Origin: Tanytarsus gracilentus
Taxonomy: Eukaryota > Arthropoda > Insecta > Diptera > Chironomidae
DNA: 64,000 nt
Reading direction: 5' to 3'
Assembly: GCA_038502055.1 (NCBI GenBank)
Contig: JAXRKN010000041.1
Coordinates: 3,143,501 to 3,207,500 of the forward strand
Shown here: piece by piece, positions 1 to 11,932 of the stretch
How positions within the stretch are numbered: the stretch's first letter is position 1
How the letters are laid out: every line of letters begins with the position of its first letter
Program-made: the position numbers and the translations under genes
Notes under the pieces: generated by a model
What the model was told of the DNA's origin: nothing
What the model saw: the letters and a program-made list of their open reading frames with translations, nothing else
Databases searched by the model: none

Positions 1-979
1 TAACAAGTTTTCTTAAGCTGTATAAACTGCTATCAAGACAATAAATGATTATCACTAATTTAACACGATCAAATAACTTTCACAACTTCTTTTTGTTTAT
101 TTTTATATCTTGTCGAACACTAGGGCACTTTAAGTTAGTTAAGAATTTTTCTTTTCTTTAAAAAAATCAATTTTCTATTCGCCTTTTCTTCCGTTCATGC
201 AACCAAACACGAACGCACCACTCTCACGCTCTCTCTCCGTCGCCTTACAACGGCTGAATAAAAAATTTATTGTGAGAACAACTCAATATCAACCATCATC
301 CCCTGAGCTATGTTTTTGCTCCCTCTCTCTTTTTCTCTCTCATAAATAAATTTGGGGATGCTGAGAGTGAGAGAGTGAGTTTTCCATTTTCTCACGATTT
401 TCATCCCCCACATAACAGTTTTACAGAGGAAAAAAGAAATTGAAAAAAAAAATACATTCAACACGGTAAAAAGCCACCAAAGCATGGTGTTTACATAAAA
501 TATTTGATGCTGTAAACAGTTTGATTGCGTTGAGTTTCAGAATTCAGTTCTTATTTTTTGTTGCGAGAGAGTCATAGATGTGGTGGTAAAAGACATTACC
601 ATCGATTTACATTTTTTACAGGATATTGAAAAATCGTGTAGGTGAACTTTCCACCTTCCTTCCTCACTTTATTTTTCCGCTTATAAATTGTTCGATAAAT
701 ATTTTACACGTCAGATGGCAAAGGACGAATTGAAAGTATCGACGAGGAGGAGAAGCGTGAGAGATTTGCTGCCATTGGAACATTCTTTGTACTTGAATTC
801 AAGTGAGGGGAGTTAATTATTCAATGAATATACGTGTAATGAAGTCCTAGGTTAACTTTTTCCCTCGTTCATAAAAAAATGTGTGTTTAAATTTTAAATT
901 TGAAAAATAATTTTTGTCGAGCTTTGGTCAGAACGCGATAGCTGTTCAATCGGTTAGGACGTTTTTTAACGAAAATCCA
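1..979. other. 5' flank of Orco, no gene seen
   Basis: AT-rich DNA upstream of Orco. The open frames here are short and low in complexity and none resembles a known protein. I could not pick a convincing TATA/Inr pair. A possible extra Orco exon begins at 980 and is described separately. Confidence 0.5.
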
Positions 980-985
980 ATGAAG
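980..985 (+). other. Possible upstream mini-exon of Orco (ATG AAG)
   Basis: The six bases ATGAAG are followed directly by a good donor (GTAAAT, from 986). The next exon begins right after a CACAG acceptor at 1078. Splicing would give Met-Lys in front of the Met at 1078, in frame. The alternative is that this exon is purely 5'UTR and translation starts at 1078. The sequence cannot decide between the two. Confidence 0.4.
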
Positions 986-1077
986 GTAAATATATAAAAT
1001 ATAATTTATTAGTTTCCTTCAAATTTGAAAAAAAAAGTTTACAAATATTTGACAACTCATAAAATTATTTTACACAG

Positions 1078-3064
1078 ATGCAAGTACAGCAGCCACGGTA
1101 CCAAGGCCTTGTGGCCGACTTGTTACCAAATATAAGAATTATGCAAACGATTGGACATTTCATCTTTCGATATGTCACTGGTCCGATATTAATTCGAAAG
1201 CTTTACTCATACGCCCACATGATTCTCTTCTTGATTCAATATTTATTCATCCTCACCAACCTGATAAAGAACATGAGTGAAGTAAGCGAGTTGACGTGTG
1301 AGTAAATTTTAACATTTTTTAAAAAAATTAATCTTCTTCTTGAGTATTTTAATTTAGTTTAAAAAGTTTATTAATTTGTCTCTTAATTAAAATTTTTAAT
1401 TAATAAAATTATTTCTTCCAGCCAACACAATCACTCTCCTCTTCTTCACTCACTGCATCATGAAATTCATTTACGTCGCTTCGAACTCAGATCATATTGC
1501 TCGAACATTGGGAATATGGAATCAATCGAACTCTCATCCTTTGTTTGTGGAATCGGATAATAGGTAAACATACAAAGAACATTCAACAGCTCTCATTTTG
1601 TCTATTAAACAAAAAAAAATTAACGACATGTTTGTATTAGATATCATGCCATTGCTTTAGCAAAGATGCGACGATTGCTGTTCTTGGTCACGTTGACGAC
1701 GTGCTCGGTTTCGATATTCTGGACGACACTTTCCTTCTTTGGAGACAGTGTGAAGATGATGAAAATCACACCGACGGCGAACGTAAGCTTGTGCATAAAT
1801 GGTGAGGTCAATTATGCAATTAATGAAACTTGTGCTGTGGAAATTCCTCGATTGTTAATCAAGTCTTGGTATCCATGGAACGCGATGAGTGGAACTGCTT
1901 ACTATATGACACTCGCCTTCCAATTTTACTACTTGCTCTACTCGATGCTTCAGGCAAACCTCTCGGATGTGCTTTTCTGTTCGTGGGTTTTGTTCTGTTG
2001 TGAACAACTTCAGCATTTAAAGGTGATTTTTTGTAGTTTAAAAATGAAACACCGCCTTCAACTTTTTCCACATAATTATTTTGACAGGGCATAATGAGAC
2101 CATTGATGGAGTTATCGGCCACATTGGACACATATAGACCTAACTCCGCTGCTCTCTTTCGTAGCATATCAGCCAGCTCAAAAACCGAAATGATGCTCAA
2201 TGATGGTTCGTGTATATGAAAACTTATTTACACATTTATTTTTTTGTCACAACAGATTATCCCATAATCTTTTCTCTCACATGAAAAACTCTCACTTCAA
2301 TGTTAGAATTAGAAAATGAAAAGAACTCGAATTATGATATCAACATAAGCGCTATATACAGCACCAAGGCTGACTGGGGAGCACAGTATCGTGCACCTTC
2401 GACTTTACAGAGCTTTAATGGAACGAACGGAGCTAATCCCAATGGATTGACACGGAAACAGGAACTCATGGTGCGTAGTGCTATCAAGTATTGGGTTGAG
2501 CGTCATAAGCACGTCGTACGGTGAGTGGCAAGATTCGAAATCCTTACCACGAACTCTTCCAAATTTAATTTCAATCGAATAGACTCGTTTCGGCGATTGG
2601 TGAAACATATGGTTTAGCACTTTTACTCCACATGCTGACATCGACCATCATGTTGACACTCCTGGCGTACCAGGCGACAAAGATTGACGGCCTCACAGTT
2701 TTTGCTCTAAGCGTTATCGGATATTTGCTCTATGCTCTCGCTCAAGTTTTCTTGTTCTGCATTTTTGGCAATCGATTGATTGAGGAGGTAAAAAAAGGAA
2801 AAAATTGAATGCAAAAAAGGTTTTCTATTAAATTTTTCTTTTCTCTTTTTTGAATAGAGCTCAAGTGTGATGGAGGCGGCTTACAGCTGTCACTGGTACG
2901 ATGGCAGCGAAGAGGCAAAGACTTTCGTACAAATTGTTTGCCAACAGTGTCAAAAGGCAATGACCATTTCGGGCGCGAAATTCTTCACTGTATCTCTCGA
3001 CTTGTTCGCAAGTGTTTTGGGTGCCGTTGTAACATACTTCATGGTGCTCGTGCAGCTCAAGTAA
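1078..3064 (+). CDS. Orco: Odorant receptor co-receptor Orco
   Basis: Orco is the obligate partner of insect tuning odorant receptors. Together they form ligand-gated cation channels in the dendrites of olfactory neurons. Seven exons join in phase: 1078-1297, 1422-1563, 1641-2022, 2088-2205, 2307-2520, 2583-2787 and 2858-3064, giving 495 codons; relatives are usually 475-490. Family hallmarks are the N-terminal GLVADLLPNIR, the loop KADWGAQYRAPSTLQSF, NPNGLTRKQELMVRSAIKYW, VERHKHVVR, and the nearly invariant last exon running through SCHWYDGSEEAKTFVQIVCQ to the C-terminal VLVQLK. The protein has seven hydrophobic segments with the inverted topology known for the family. Start 1078 directly follows a CACAG acceptor, so a 5' intron exists and the true start may be two codons upstream (980). 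All splice sites are GT-AG. Identity is near certain. Confidence 0.97.
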
Positions 3065-5163
3065 AAAGTTTTATCGTTTCAAAGTGCAATTAGAGAGATG
3101 AAAAAAATGAAAATTGCAATCAGATTGTGGAAAATTTACGGTTGGAATACTCTCGAATTTATAACAAAGTTATACTATGAAAAAAAAAGTATATTTTTTT
3201 GTGTGACACATATAAATCTGGATAATTTGGTGCATGAATCAATTTAGTGGCTTTTCGAACGCCTTAAAAATGTTATCATGTCGATGTAACAAGAGTGAAA
3301 ACATATTTTTAGTTCGGAAGAGTTTTGCTCACTTAATTATGGACTCTCCGCACCAGCGATAAAATAATTAACGTAGTTTTAAAAGTTCATTGGCGTTTTA
3401 ATGTGAAATAATAATTAACTTTCGTAATTTATGTAGTTTATAAACGAAAAAAAATTGTTTCAAGTGCGATATGAAATGCACACTCATGAGATTCATAAAT
3501 AAGGGGAGATTGTGGTTAATAAATTCAACAATTTTGATGTAACCTAAAGAGAAAAAAATATGAAGAAAAGTACAAAACAGTGTCTGAATGTTGAAACACA
3601 ATCTAACGTTACTTTATGTATGCAAAAAGAAATGCGACAATTTTTTTGGCTAGCGACTAAAAAAATCCGCAATATTTTTTTCTTATTCTTTGTCTTCACC
3701 TCAAAAAATATTTTTTATGTCGCACGTGTAAGAAAATTATGTTATTAAAGGTGAAATAGAAGAAATTGAGTGTATCAAAAGTTTTTGATGCTTTGTCTTC
3801 AAGCACCACAGTGAAGATAAATTTTGTGAAATTTTTTAACAAGTTTTCTTAAAAAAATAATTTTTCTATTTTTGCCAAACAGTTTGAAAAATTACAATGA
3901 CAGACTTTTTAAAATTAAATGGTTTAATACTTAATTTTTAATCCACTCTTTACCATTCATTAAATAACCAATTGAATCCGCTTCAGTCGAAAAGAAAATT
4001 TATTTATTTTTTCATTAAACTTTTGCTTTAATTTTGAAGAAGAGAAAAACGCTTAAAATATAAAATAATCATAAATGTTCGTTTCTCGCTCTAATTAAAA
4101 ATGTATTCGCACTTAAGTGTTTCTGCCAGCATTGCAATATCAAAAAGCCGAACATCCAAGCGGATGTATGAAATGGGCAGAGAAAAAAAATGTGAAGAAT
4201 CTCTTTAGAAATACTTACACACATAGCAACAGCGATTGATGCAATTAATTTTCGTTGAGACATAAATTTAAAAACATTTTTTAAAAGATTACAAAAAACT
4301 ATCAAAATGACATGCAAAGAGATTGAGAAAGAAATTATAAATATTTTGGTAATTATTTAAGGGGAAGATTACGCTTTAACCAATTTTACTTGTGACAGAA
4401 AAAAATAATTCACAAAAAATATAATTGAGACTATGACGACATTTTTCAACTCTATTTTTCAATTCAACACTTATAAAACATCATGATCATGTTGAAGAGG
4501 CAAATTTATATTTTTAGACAATAAAATTTATCGTTCTTAAATGTAAAACTTTGAAGCTCTTTTTATTACCTCGCAATTAAATTTCCTCATTTTTTGCGCA
4601 CGCTGAATCATATGCGCGATTTTTATTACTTGAAAATAAATTATGAATCGTCGAAACGAAGAAATTTGGACGAAAACTAATTAGTGAAAAAATTCCAGTA
4701 GTAGATTTATGCTCAAAATTGAACCTGGTGGTGCGGACCGAACTTTCATCTTTGAATAATTAAAAAAAATTAAACAACATGTAAAAACTTTTCTTTATTT
4801 TCAATTTGTGTTTATTATTTTTAAAAATTAAATTTTATAATTTTAAAAATTTAAAAACCAGTCCAGACTGCCCTGGAAGCTTAAGCATCAACAATATGCG
4901 ATCACTCCCATACATCACACTATCAAAGGCTTAAGCAGCAAATAAAAACAAAAACATGAAGAAAAACTTTCATATACTCGCAACGCAACACAATAAAAGA
5001 AATTTACTGCACACACGATAGAGGAAAAATGGCAAAAAAGTAGCGCTATGTGAGGTTTTCTATGAAACAAAAAGAAGTAAAAAAGTATTTTGCCGTTTTT
5101 CTTCTCTTCTCCTCACACGAAAACAATTACACACATTGCGTTTTTCGCTACCCAACGGGAGGG
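3065..5163. other. Intergenic, Orco to CRAL-TRIO promoter
   Basis: This is Orco 3'UTR or flank followed by AT-rich DNA. The open frames (for example on the minus strand near 4069-4317) are low in complexity and resemble nothing I know. No RNA gene or repeat was recognised. Confidence 0.5.
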
Positions 5164-5200
5164 TATATAGATCGGAAGACTTTGTGTCTGAGCTTTAGTT
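5164..5200 (+). promoter_or_regulatory. TATA/Inr core promoter, probably of the CRAL-TRIO gene
   Basis: A TATATAG box at 5164-5170 lies about 31 nt before an initiator-like TTAGTT at 5195-5200. A transcribed stretch with a good splice donor follows. No open reading frame begins here, so this should drive a noncoding first exon. Confidence 0.6.
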
Positions 5201-5307
5201 GAACATCAGCTATCTATCGGTGCAAATCATACAGACTTTGAGTATCACTCACAATACACCCTTTAGTTATTTTCTTCGAGTTTTTTAGTTAATTTACGTT
5301 AGAAAAG
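5197..5307 (+). other. Predicted noncoding first exon (5'UTR)
   Basis: The exon runs from the predicted start site to AGAAAAG, followed by the donor GTAAAA at 5308. The next convincing plus-strand acceptor directly before a start codon is at 7861, where TTTTAG abuts ATG. I infer that the exon belongs to the CRAL-TRIO gene across an intron of about 2.55 kb. cDNA would settle this. Confidence 0.5.
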
Positions 5308-7861
5308 GTAAAAAATAATTAAATTAAATTTTAAATTGTGATGTGCTTTCTGGATAAAAATTTTTGGCTGAAAGTTATTAAAGTGAATTTAAAATATGAA
5401 ATTTAATGAGTCCATTTTGCGTTATGGATTTAAACTTAAATAAGAAAACTAAACCTTCAATTAAGTTTTAGTGAAAAAAAAACAAATTATTTTTTAATTT
5501 ATTTGTAAAATTAAAAAATATATTTAATTTTTTATTTTAAAAAACTGAATTAAAAACTACGTTTTTGGAAAAGTTTTTCTCAATAATTTTAAAAACTAAT
5601 TGACGGAATTAATAAATTAATTCTTTCTTGACCGGTCTACGAGACACGTGATTCATACTCTTCGATCACAAATCTACCGCTATGATAATGAGCGGCAACA
5701 AGTGTTGTCGAAATGTTTTTCGTGTGCAGTTATTTTCAACATATAAATTATAATCGCAAATAACGAGTGAATTAAAGAAGAAATTTCGCAAGTCAATTTT
5801 CGACATTACACTTCATAATGATTTCTAATCTCCACAAAATATTAAATATTAATTTTTAAAGAGGGGAAATGAAATTTATTCAAAGCTGTTGAAAACTTTT
5901 TTATCTTCAATCTAAATGATATTCGTGATTTCATTTAATTGCTTACGACATAAGTTTGAAAATCTCTTGAACTTTCACCTAATCTCGAATCAAATTCATT
6001 TATAATTGGACGGTAGCAATTTTTAATTGCTCCGCGAAGTGCATCGTAAAAAATTAAGATTTTTTTTGCTAATAAGCACTCCGAGCAATTTGATGATTCT
6101 GGATTCTTTTTGCAATTAACCGACGAAATTTTACTACCTCGTTAAGATTAATCGAGTCGAGAGGAAAAATCATTATTGAATTCTCTTTTTTTCTTCATGA
6201 TGTTCCACTTCAATTATTTCCACTAACAATCCCAACCGCGTTTCATGTTCTATTAAATTTACAAAAGCATAGAAATAATACGAAAAGTTTACTGACTTCT
6301 CCGATATTTTTCACAACGTTGCAAAAATTTGATTGTATATGTAAAAAAATAAAAAATGTAAATGTCAAAAAAATTAAATTTTCCATCAGTTGAATTTTTT
6401 TAATCTCTTTCAACTCTCAAAAGAATAAGATGGTTTCTGTTGTATCACTTTTGTATGAAAATTATAATGCAACACGCAAGCTCTCTAGTAAAATGACTTC
6501 TGTGTAATTTTGATTACACCCTTGACATTACTCGCTATATTTATGTACCAAATGATTCAAGCGCAGTGATTTTGTCTCATCATTACGTGGATTTCACGAT
6601 GTAGCAAAATGTAACGAAGTACAATAATGAAAAAAAATATTAAACTAATCAGAATGAATTAATTAATTTTTTGCATGTTTTATTTTAACAAATATTTATG
6701 ATCTAAAAAGTCTAAAAGTGGATTTTTATTATTCAAGTTTAGATGCTAACAAAAGAGCTCAAAAATGTTATTGATTTTCGATGGTTAATTATATATGGAA
6801 AATAATATATTAAATTTTAATTAACATTGAATGTATTTATTTTTTACCATTCAAAATATTTGCAAAGCTCATCGAAACGTCCAAACTTCATGTTTTTTAT
6901 CCAACATGCAAAATAACAGTTCAGAACTCATTAAATGTATTTTTTTCGCAACTTTTAACCTCTCATTGCAATTTCTCAAAATTGCCTTCATTGATGTCAA
7001 GAATTTGCGCAAAAAGTGCCACAAAATCAATGCAAAAATATATATTCAAGTTAACCCACAGTCGTTCACCAAACAGAAAATGATTTCATCAATTTATTGC
7101 TGTGTCAGTTTGCAAGAATGATGAAACTAAAACCCCAAAAAAGTAATCTCTTCCTCTCTCTCATTTCTTTAAAAACGTTCATTCACACCACAACACACTG
7201 ACATCTCAGTAATTGACGCTGACCTTCACATGAATTTTATGTGTCTTGAGTAACAATTTTATTTTCATTATCTCGCCACAACTTAAAGAAGTGACTTCAA
7301 TTTACAGTTGTATGTGATCGAGTTGGTTTAAATGTTAATACACGAAACCGTCGCTAATTTTTTTTCTTTAATAAAAAAGTTAAATGCGAGAGCGAGATGG
7401 AAAAACGATGTTGAAGTTTAAAGCACAAACCTTACTTTTTTTCATTACGGTCTGCAGTTGTAAAAAATACTCGAAGCAATAAAGTTGAAGAAAATATTTA
7501 GCGTAATAATTTTTACATTCAAGACTCTTTTAATACTCAATTAACACTTTTCTACAAAAATGTTCAAATTTATACAAAATTTGGTGCCGAAAGAAGAGAA
7601 TCGAGTAATTAACTGCGCTTTTCACGTACAAAAAAATTGTTTTTATTTAATTTTTTATTGCACTTTTAGTTGGAAAAAAATGTGCCAAAGAAAAACAAGA
7701 AAAAACAGCCATACGTTCCGGTTTACCTTGAATTACCAGAAGTACATACCAAAACTATTTCATTTGCTTAACATTGCATAACGTTTCTCGGTTGCAATGT
7801 GCAATTTTCAGTCCGTTGACCCACATTTCACTTTTTTCATAACCTTGAACAATTCTTTTAG
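5308..7861 (+). other. Long first intron of the CRAL-TRIO gene, nothing else recognised
   Basis: AT-rich. The short open frames near 6831 and 7560 have random composition. No nested gene, RNA or repeat was recognised. Confidence 0.45.
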
Positions 7862-9164
7862 ATGTCTCTCGTTCAACCAAGCGGTGAAATGTCAGTAAAA
7901 ATCCGTGAGGAATTGCGCGAACCGGATGCTGACACCATTGCTAAGGATCTCGTCATTATCCGCGAGTGGTTAGACAAGCAGCCACATTTGCCAAAAGACA
8001 TGGGTAAGAAACTGTAGTGCAAACATTACTCGAGCGATCGCCACAGATGACATCAAAAATCTCTGTGATGATGTCTATTGAGTTTTTGATGTAGAATTTG
8101 TAAATTTAATTTTAGCAAATATTTAACTTAACAACGACGTTCGGAAGTGATATTTTCTACCTGTTGTTGAATTATTATTTTTAAAAATAATTAAACCCTC
8201 AAACCCTTTTAAATCTCAAAAATTTAATTGACAGATGATCAGCGTCTTACTACATTCTTGCGAGGCTGTAAATTCAGCTTGGAGAAGGTGAAGCAAAAAC
8301 TCGACATGTACTACAGTGAGTATAAAACTCGTAAATACATTTCCATGGTCATCAGTTTTAATTTCATCACGACCATCAACAATCTCTCTTTGTCTCTTTT
8401 ACTCTTGCAGCGATGCGCAATGCAATCCCAGAGTTCTTTACCAACCGTGACATGAATCGTCCAGAATTGTCTGAGATTATGGATATCGCTGATATGCCAC
8501 CGCTTCCGGGACTCACAAAAGAGGGCTGCCGTGTCGTTTGCCTTAGGGCAACTGACCGCGATAACATGCCAAATAATGTCGCTGACGGCATGAAATTGGC
8601 ATTGATGATTGGTGATATTCGTTTGTATGAGGAGAAGACCGGAGTTGCTGGCGATGTTTATGTGCTTGACGCCAGCGTTGCTACTCCAACTCACTTCGCC
8701 AAATTCACACCGACACTCGTTAAGAAATTCTTAGTCTGTGTTCAAGAGGCCTATCCAGTCCGATTGAAGGAAGTCCATGTGATCAATGTCTCACCACTTG
8801 TAGATACCATCGTGAACTTTGTCAAACCATTCCTTAAAGAGAAGATTCGCGAGCGCATTCACATTCATAGCAGCTTGGATGATCTTTACAAGTTTGTTCC
8901 CAAAGAAATGCTTCCAACTGAATATGGCGGCAATGCCGGTTCAATCAAGGATCTCAATCGTAAGAGTTAGTTGATTGCATTTAATTTTTTATTGACGGTT
9001 AAATTATTTTAGAACAATGGAGAAACAAAATGAGAGACTACACCCAATGGTTCAAGGACCAAGAGGCTTCAAAGGCTAACGAAAGCTTGCGCCCAGGTGG
9101 TGCTCGTGCTGCCGACGATTTGTTCGGTGTCGATGGCTCATTCCGTCAACTCTCTATCGATTAA
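7862..9164 (+). CDS. CRAL-TRIO domain lipid-binding protein (alpha-tocopherol transfer protein-like)
   Basis: Cytosolic carrier of the SEC14/CRAL-TRIO family. Members bind small lipids such as tocopherol or retinoids; the ligand here is unknown. Exons are 7862-8003, 8235-8315, 8411-8959 and 9013-9164 (307 aa), all GT-AG and in phase. Residues of about 25-80 form the CRAL-TRIO N-terminal helical region (IREWLDKQPHLPKDMDD, LTTFLRGCKFSLEKVKQKLD). The lipid-binding domain covers about 95-255, with LKEVHVINVSPLVDTIVNFV and FLKEKIRERIHIHSSLDDLY. The C-terminal tail WFKDQE through DDLFGVDGSFRQLSID is typical of the insect expansion of this family. The start ATG directly follows a TTTTAG acceptor, which implies a 5' intron. 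Orthology to a named fly gene cannot be fixed because the family is large. Confidence 0.93.
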
Positions 9165-9457
9165 GTAATCTGAGGTTCCTCAATGCATTAAAGAAAACCC
9201 CCCAAATTGACATTTGCTGAAAAATTATTCCATCCAGATTGCAGTGTTGACCTAAAGCCTCGGATTTACATTCAGTTTGCTTTTTTGTGTTTTGTTTAAA
9301 CTTTTTCTAAATTTTTTTCTCAAATTTTGTCTCTGCATTTTTGGCCAAAAAGAAAACATAAGATAGAAATTTTTTACTCAATTTAACTTTCTATGTATGA
9401 CAACTTTTGTAGCGAATTTGCTTCTATTTAAAAATTATCTTCTTTTTTTTGTGCAAA

Positions 9458-9463
9458 AATAAA
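9458..9463 (+). terminator. Polyadenylation signal of the CRAL-TRIO gene
   Basis: An AATAAA hexamer lies about 295 nt after the stop codon. The stop codon of the convergent odorant receptor is only about 95 nt further on, so the two 3'UTRs probably overlap. Confidence 0.6.
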
Positions 9464-9558
9464 GTTTTTGTCATTCAGATAAAATTTTAATTGTATTTTT
9501 TTCTTGCACATTTTACAGCTAGTTGAATGACATAAAATCCAACTTTCCGAAAAAAAAG

Positions 9559-11293
9559 TTAATCTCTATTCTTTATCTTTTGCAAAAAAGTATAATATGA
9601 GAAAGTTTTTGTCATCACCGACTGAAATTGCTCCACATTTAATTTATTAATTTTCATTCCAATGAGTTCAACGGGGTTTTTAGCGAAAGCATGCATTATG
9701 ATCAAGCCATGGCGTGTGCTGACATTGAAACTTTCCCAATTGGATCTTGCAATTGCATCGCCAACGCGAGCGCTCTAGAAAGGGATTAATGAAAGTAAAA
9801 TTTAGTGCAATCACATAAGAATAAGGTTGTGGTTCCATTGACATTGTAAAAACTAAAAATGTCGATAATCAAATACCAGATTCATAACCAAATCCTTAAG
9901 GTTTAATTTCGCTAGTTATTACCAAAATCTTACATGATTTTTAAGGATTTCACCACAGTAGCAAAAGAGAAGAAGTTCAGAGCAGCAGAGTGAGAAGTAA
10001 GACATCAAATTTCCCATTTTGAGCAACGAAAATTCAGTCTGAAAAATATTTCATAAATGACTCATTATCCATAATTGTGAATTTATCTCATACCATGCTA
10101 GACAGAGCGTAAGCCAAAAAGCACTGAAGAAAAGCTGAAGTAAAAAATATTTTAGCCCTTGAGATTTAAACACTTATCCGTCGCTTTGAGTATGCTAATT
10201 TTTGAACGCAATAAACCTACTTGAATAAAATAATTTAGATGAGATGAACACGCTGTAAACATCTTGCAGCATTTTTGAAAATTCAATAATCATTTCATGG
10301 TGTCTCACACAATCGTTCAATGCTTCCGTTTCATTTGCATAAATAATCGCAAAGTTTTCAGTGTCATCAACTTTCTCTTTTGACACTAAATATTGATTCC
10401 ATTCTTCATTCTCACTGTTAAAACTTTTCCTCTCTTTTCGAATTGTTTCATGGTCGGCTCGGACAGTGACCTTTCCAAGGTTCTTTAAATTGGCATACAA
10501 GATGTCATATTGGCCACTCAACATGATAATAAACGAAGCATACAAACCACCACACATTCCATAGCCTAGAACGAGAGGATTAAATGAATAAACAAATTCT
10601 CGATTGAGTTCCATTACCTATGCCAACATATGTCTGGCCGAATATTTGAAAAATGTATGCCACCACATAGCCGAGTGGTGTTTCTATGTCGAATGGATAC
10701 CAAGATTTGAGTGGTAGAATAAAGCAATTAACACATGTAATCAAAGGATAAACACACCATCCGAATGTGCTGATAAGACATGTGGCAACCCAGACTGCGG
10801 TGAATGTTTTAGATTTTCGAACGGCACAATCAAAATCGACATAGGTTATGCCTTTAAAGTATGCAACTTGTAATACGATTTAAATAATTTTAAATTTATT
10901 AAATTCACCTCTCGACGAACGTTGTCGAAAATTTCTGTTAATAAAATCGATAATGTCGAAAAATTTACTCGCATGGAGCTGCATGAAGCACAAAATGAAA
11001 TATCCATAGCCATAGATGCTACCAATCATCAAATAATCTATTATTTCGTCGAGTGTGTCATTGATATGCAGATAAAAGCTTTCCATTTGTAGGACGAGGA
11101 GATGAAGCACCACAAAATGCCAGAATAGGATGTGCATAAAGTTGATGATCGGCTTTAGAATTTGCAATTTTAATGAGATAAAATTTAGCTCTGCCGGCAT
11201 AAATGACACAATTTTTGAGAGAGCAATTTGAAGCTCAAAATTATCCATTTTTGTGAACGTGGTCGGTTTGAAGTTGACTGAGGTAATGATCAT
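9559..11293 (-). CDS. Odorant receptor (7tm_6 family)
   Basis: A tuning odorant receptor that would pair with Orco in olfactory neurons; the ligand is unknown. Six minus-strand exons join in phase: 11293-10909, 10851-10618, 10565-10221, 10134-10094, 10038-9934 and 9774-9559 (441 aa from the first Met, 426 from the Met at 11248). The evidence is a chain of hydrophobic helices and the typical family C-terminus. That C-terminus has FLQCFLAYALSSM, then LLLFCYCGEIL, then AIARSNWESF, and ends in TKTFSYYTFLQ. The very small 41-nt exon 4 and the clustered 3' exons are usual for these genes. It lies tail-to-tail with the CRAL-TRIO gene. The family diverges too fast to name the receptor. The start is uncertain between 11293 and 11248; the second gives a more usual N-terminus. 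Confidence 0.88.
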
Positions 11294-11829
11294 GTGTCAG
11301 CTTTTCATGCGAGCTTATGAATACCAAACTTTTAACTAACTTTAAAGTTTTCATTAAAATTTCATACTTTTCAACACACGACTTTTAATTGAGCTTCTGA
11401 CTCTTGGCATTGTGAACATTCAATTTTGATTTATTGAGGAGGAGAAAAAGTTTGGGTGGAAGTGAAAAGTTTTGCGTGATAATTTAATATAACACGAATA
11501 TAAATTTTGCTATATTTAGAATTAGAAAAAGTTCAAATTTTAAAAATTTGTTTCTAAAAATTAGAAAAAAATAATTTATGTCAAAATCTATTTAAAAAAT
11601 CAAGTCTAAAAATTTGTATTTAATTTAAATTTTCAACCTTCCAACCTTTGCATGCGGTCAGTTCCTTCTGAATATCTCTCTCATGCTCATAATAAAAATT
11701 TCATCTTCAACCACCGCAAAAAGATCTCAGCAAAGTTTTCAAACACTTCCATCTTTACTCTTGAGCGAGTTCCACTGAAGAAATTTTTTATTGTTGGTTT
11801 TTTCTTCAGCTGAGAAAGAAAAAAAAGAT
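11294..11829. other. Intergenic between the odorant receptor and a plus-strand promoter
   Basis: AT-rich. It should contain the promoter of the minus-strand receptor, but I see no clear TATA box for it. No ORF, RNA or repeat was recognised. Confidence 0.45.
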
Positions 11830-11866
11830 TATAAAGTATAGCGAGAGGAAAAGAGTACTCTCAGTC
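11830..11866 (+). promoter_or_regulatory. TATA/Inr core promoter
   Basis: TATAAAG at 11830-11836 and a perfect arthropod initiator TCAGTC at 11861-11866 are spaced 31 nt apart, the canonical distance. No start codon follows in a long frame, so it should drive a noncoding exon. The best downstream partner is the GMC oxidoreductase acceptor at 14735. Confidence 0.65.
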
Positions 11867-11932
11867 TTTCGTGAGCCTCAGTAGCGTTTAGTCGAGACGG
11901 TATTGTGAACATTTTAAAACGCGGAGGCAAAA
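11862..11932 (+). other. Predicted noncoding first exon, probably of the GMC oxidoreductase gene
   Basis: The exon ends at a strong donor GTAAGT (11933). The GMC coding region opens exactly at an acceptor (CACTATAG before the ATG at 14736), so it must have an upstream exon. This is the only strong promoter-exon-donor unit upstream on the same strand. The implied intron is about 2.8 kb and holds another gene. Confidence 0.45.

Noticed and set aside
1859..2200. Minus-strand 113-codon frame inside Orco
   Set aside because: It overlaps verified Orco exons 3-4 in antisense and has no similarity to a known protein.
8311..8694. 127-codon minus-strand open frame over the CRAL-TRIO gene
   Set aside because: Antisense shadow of exon 3, with no family resemblance.
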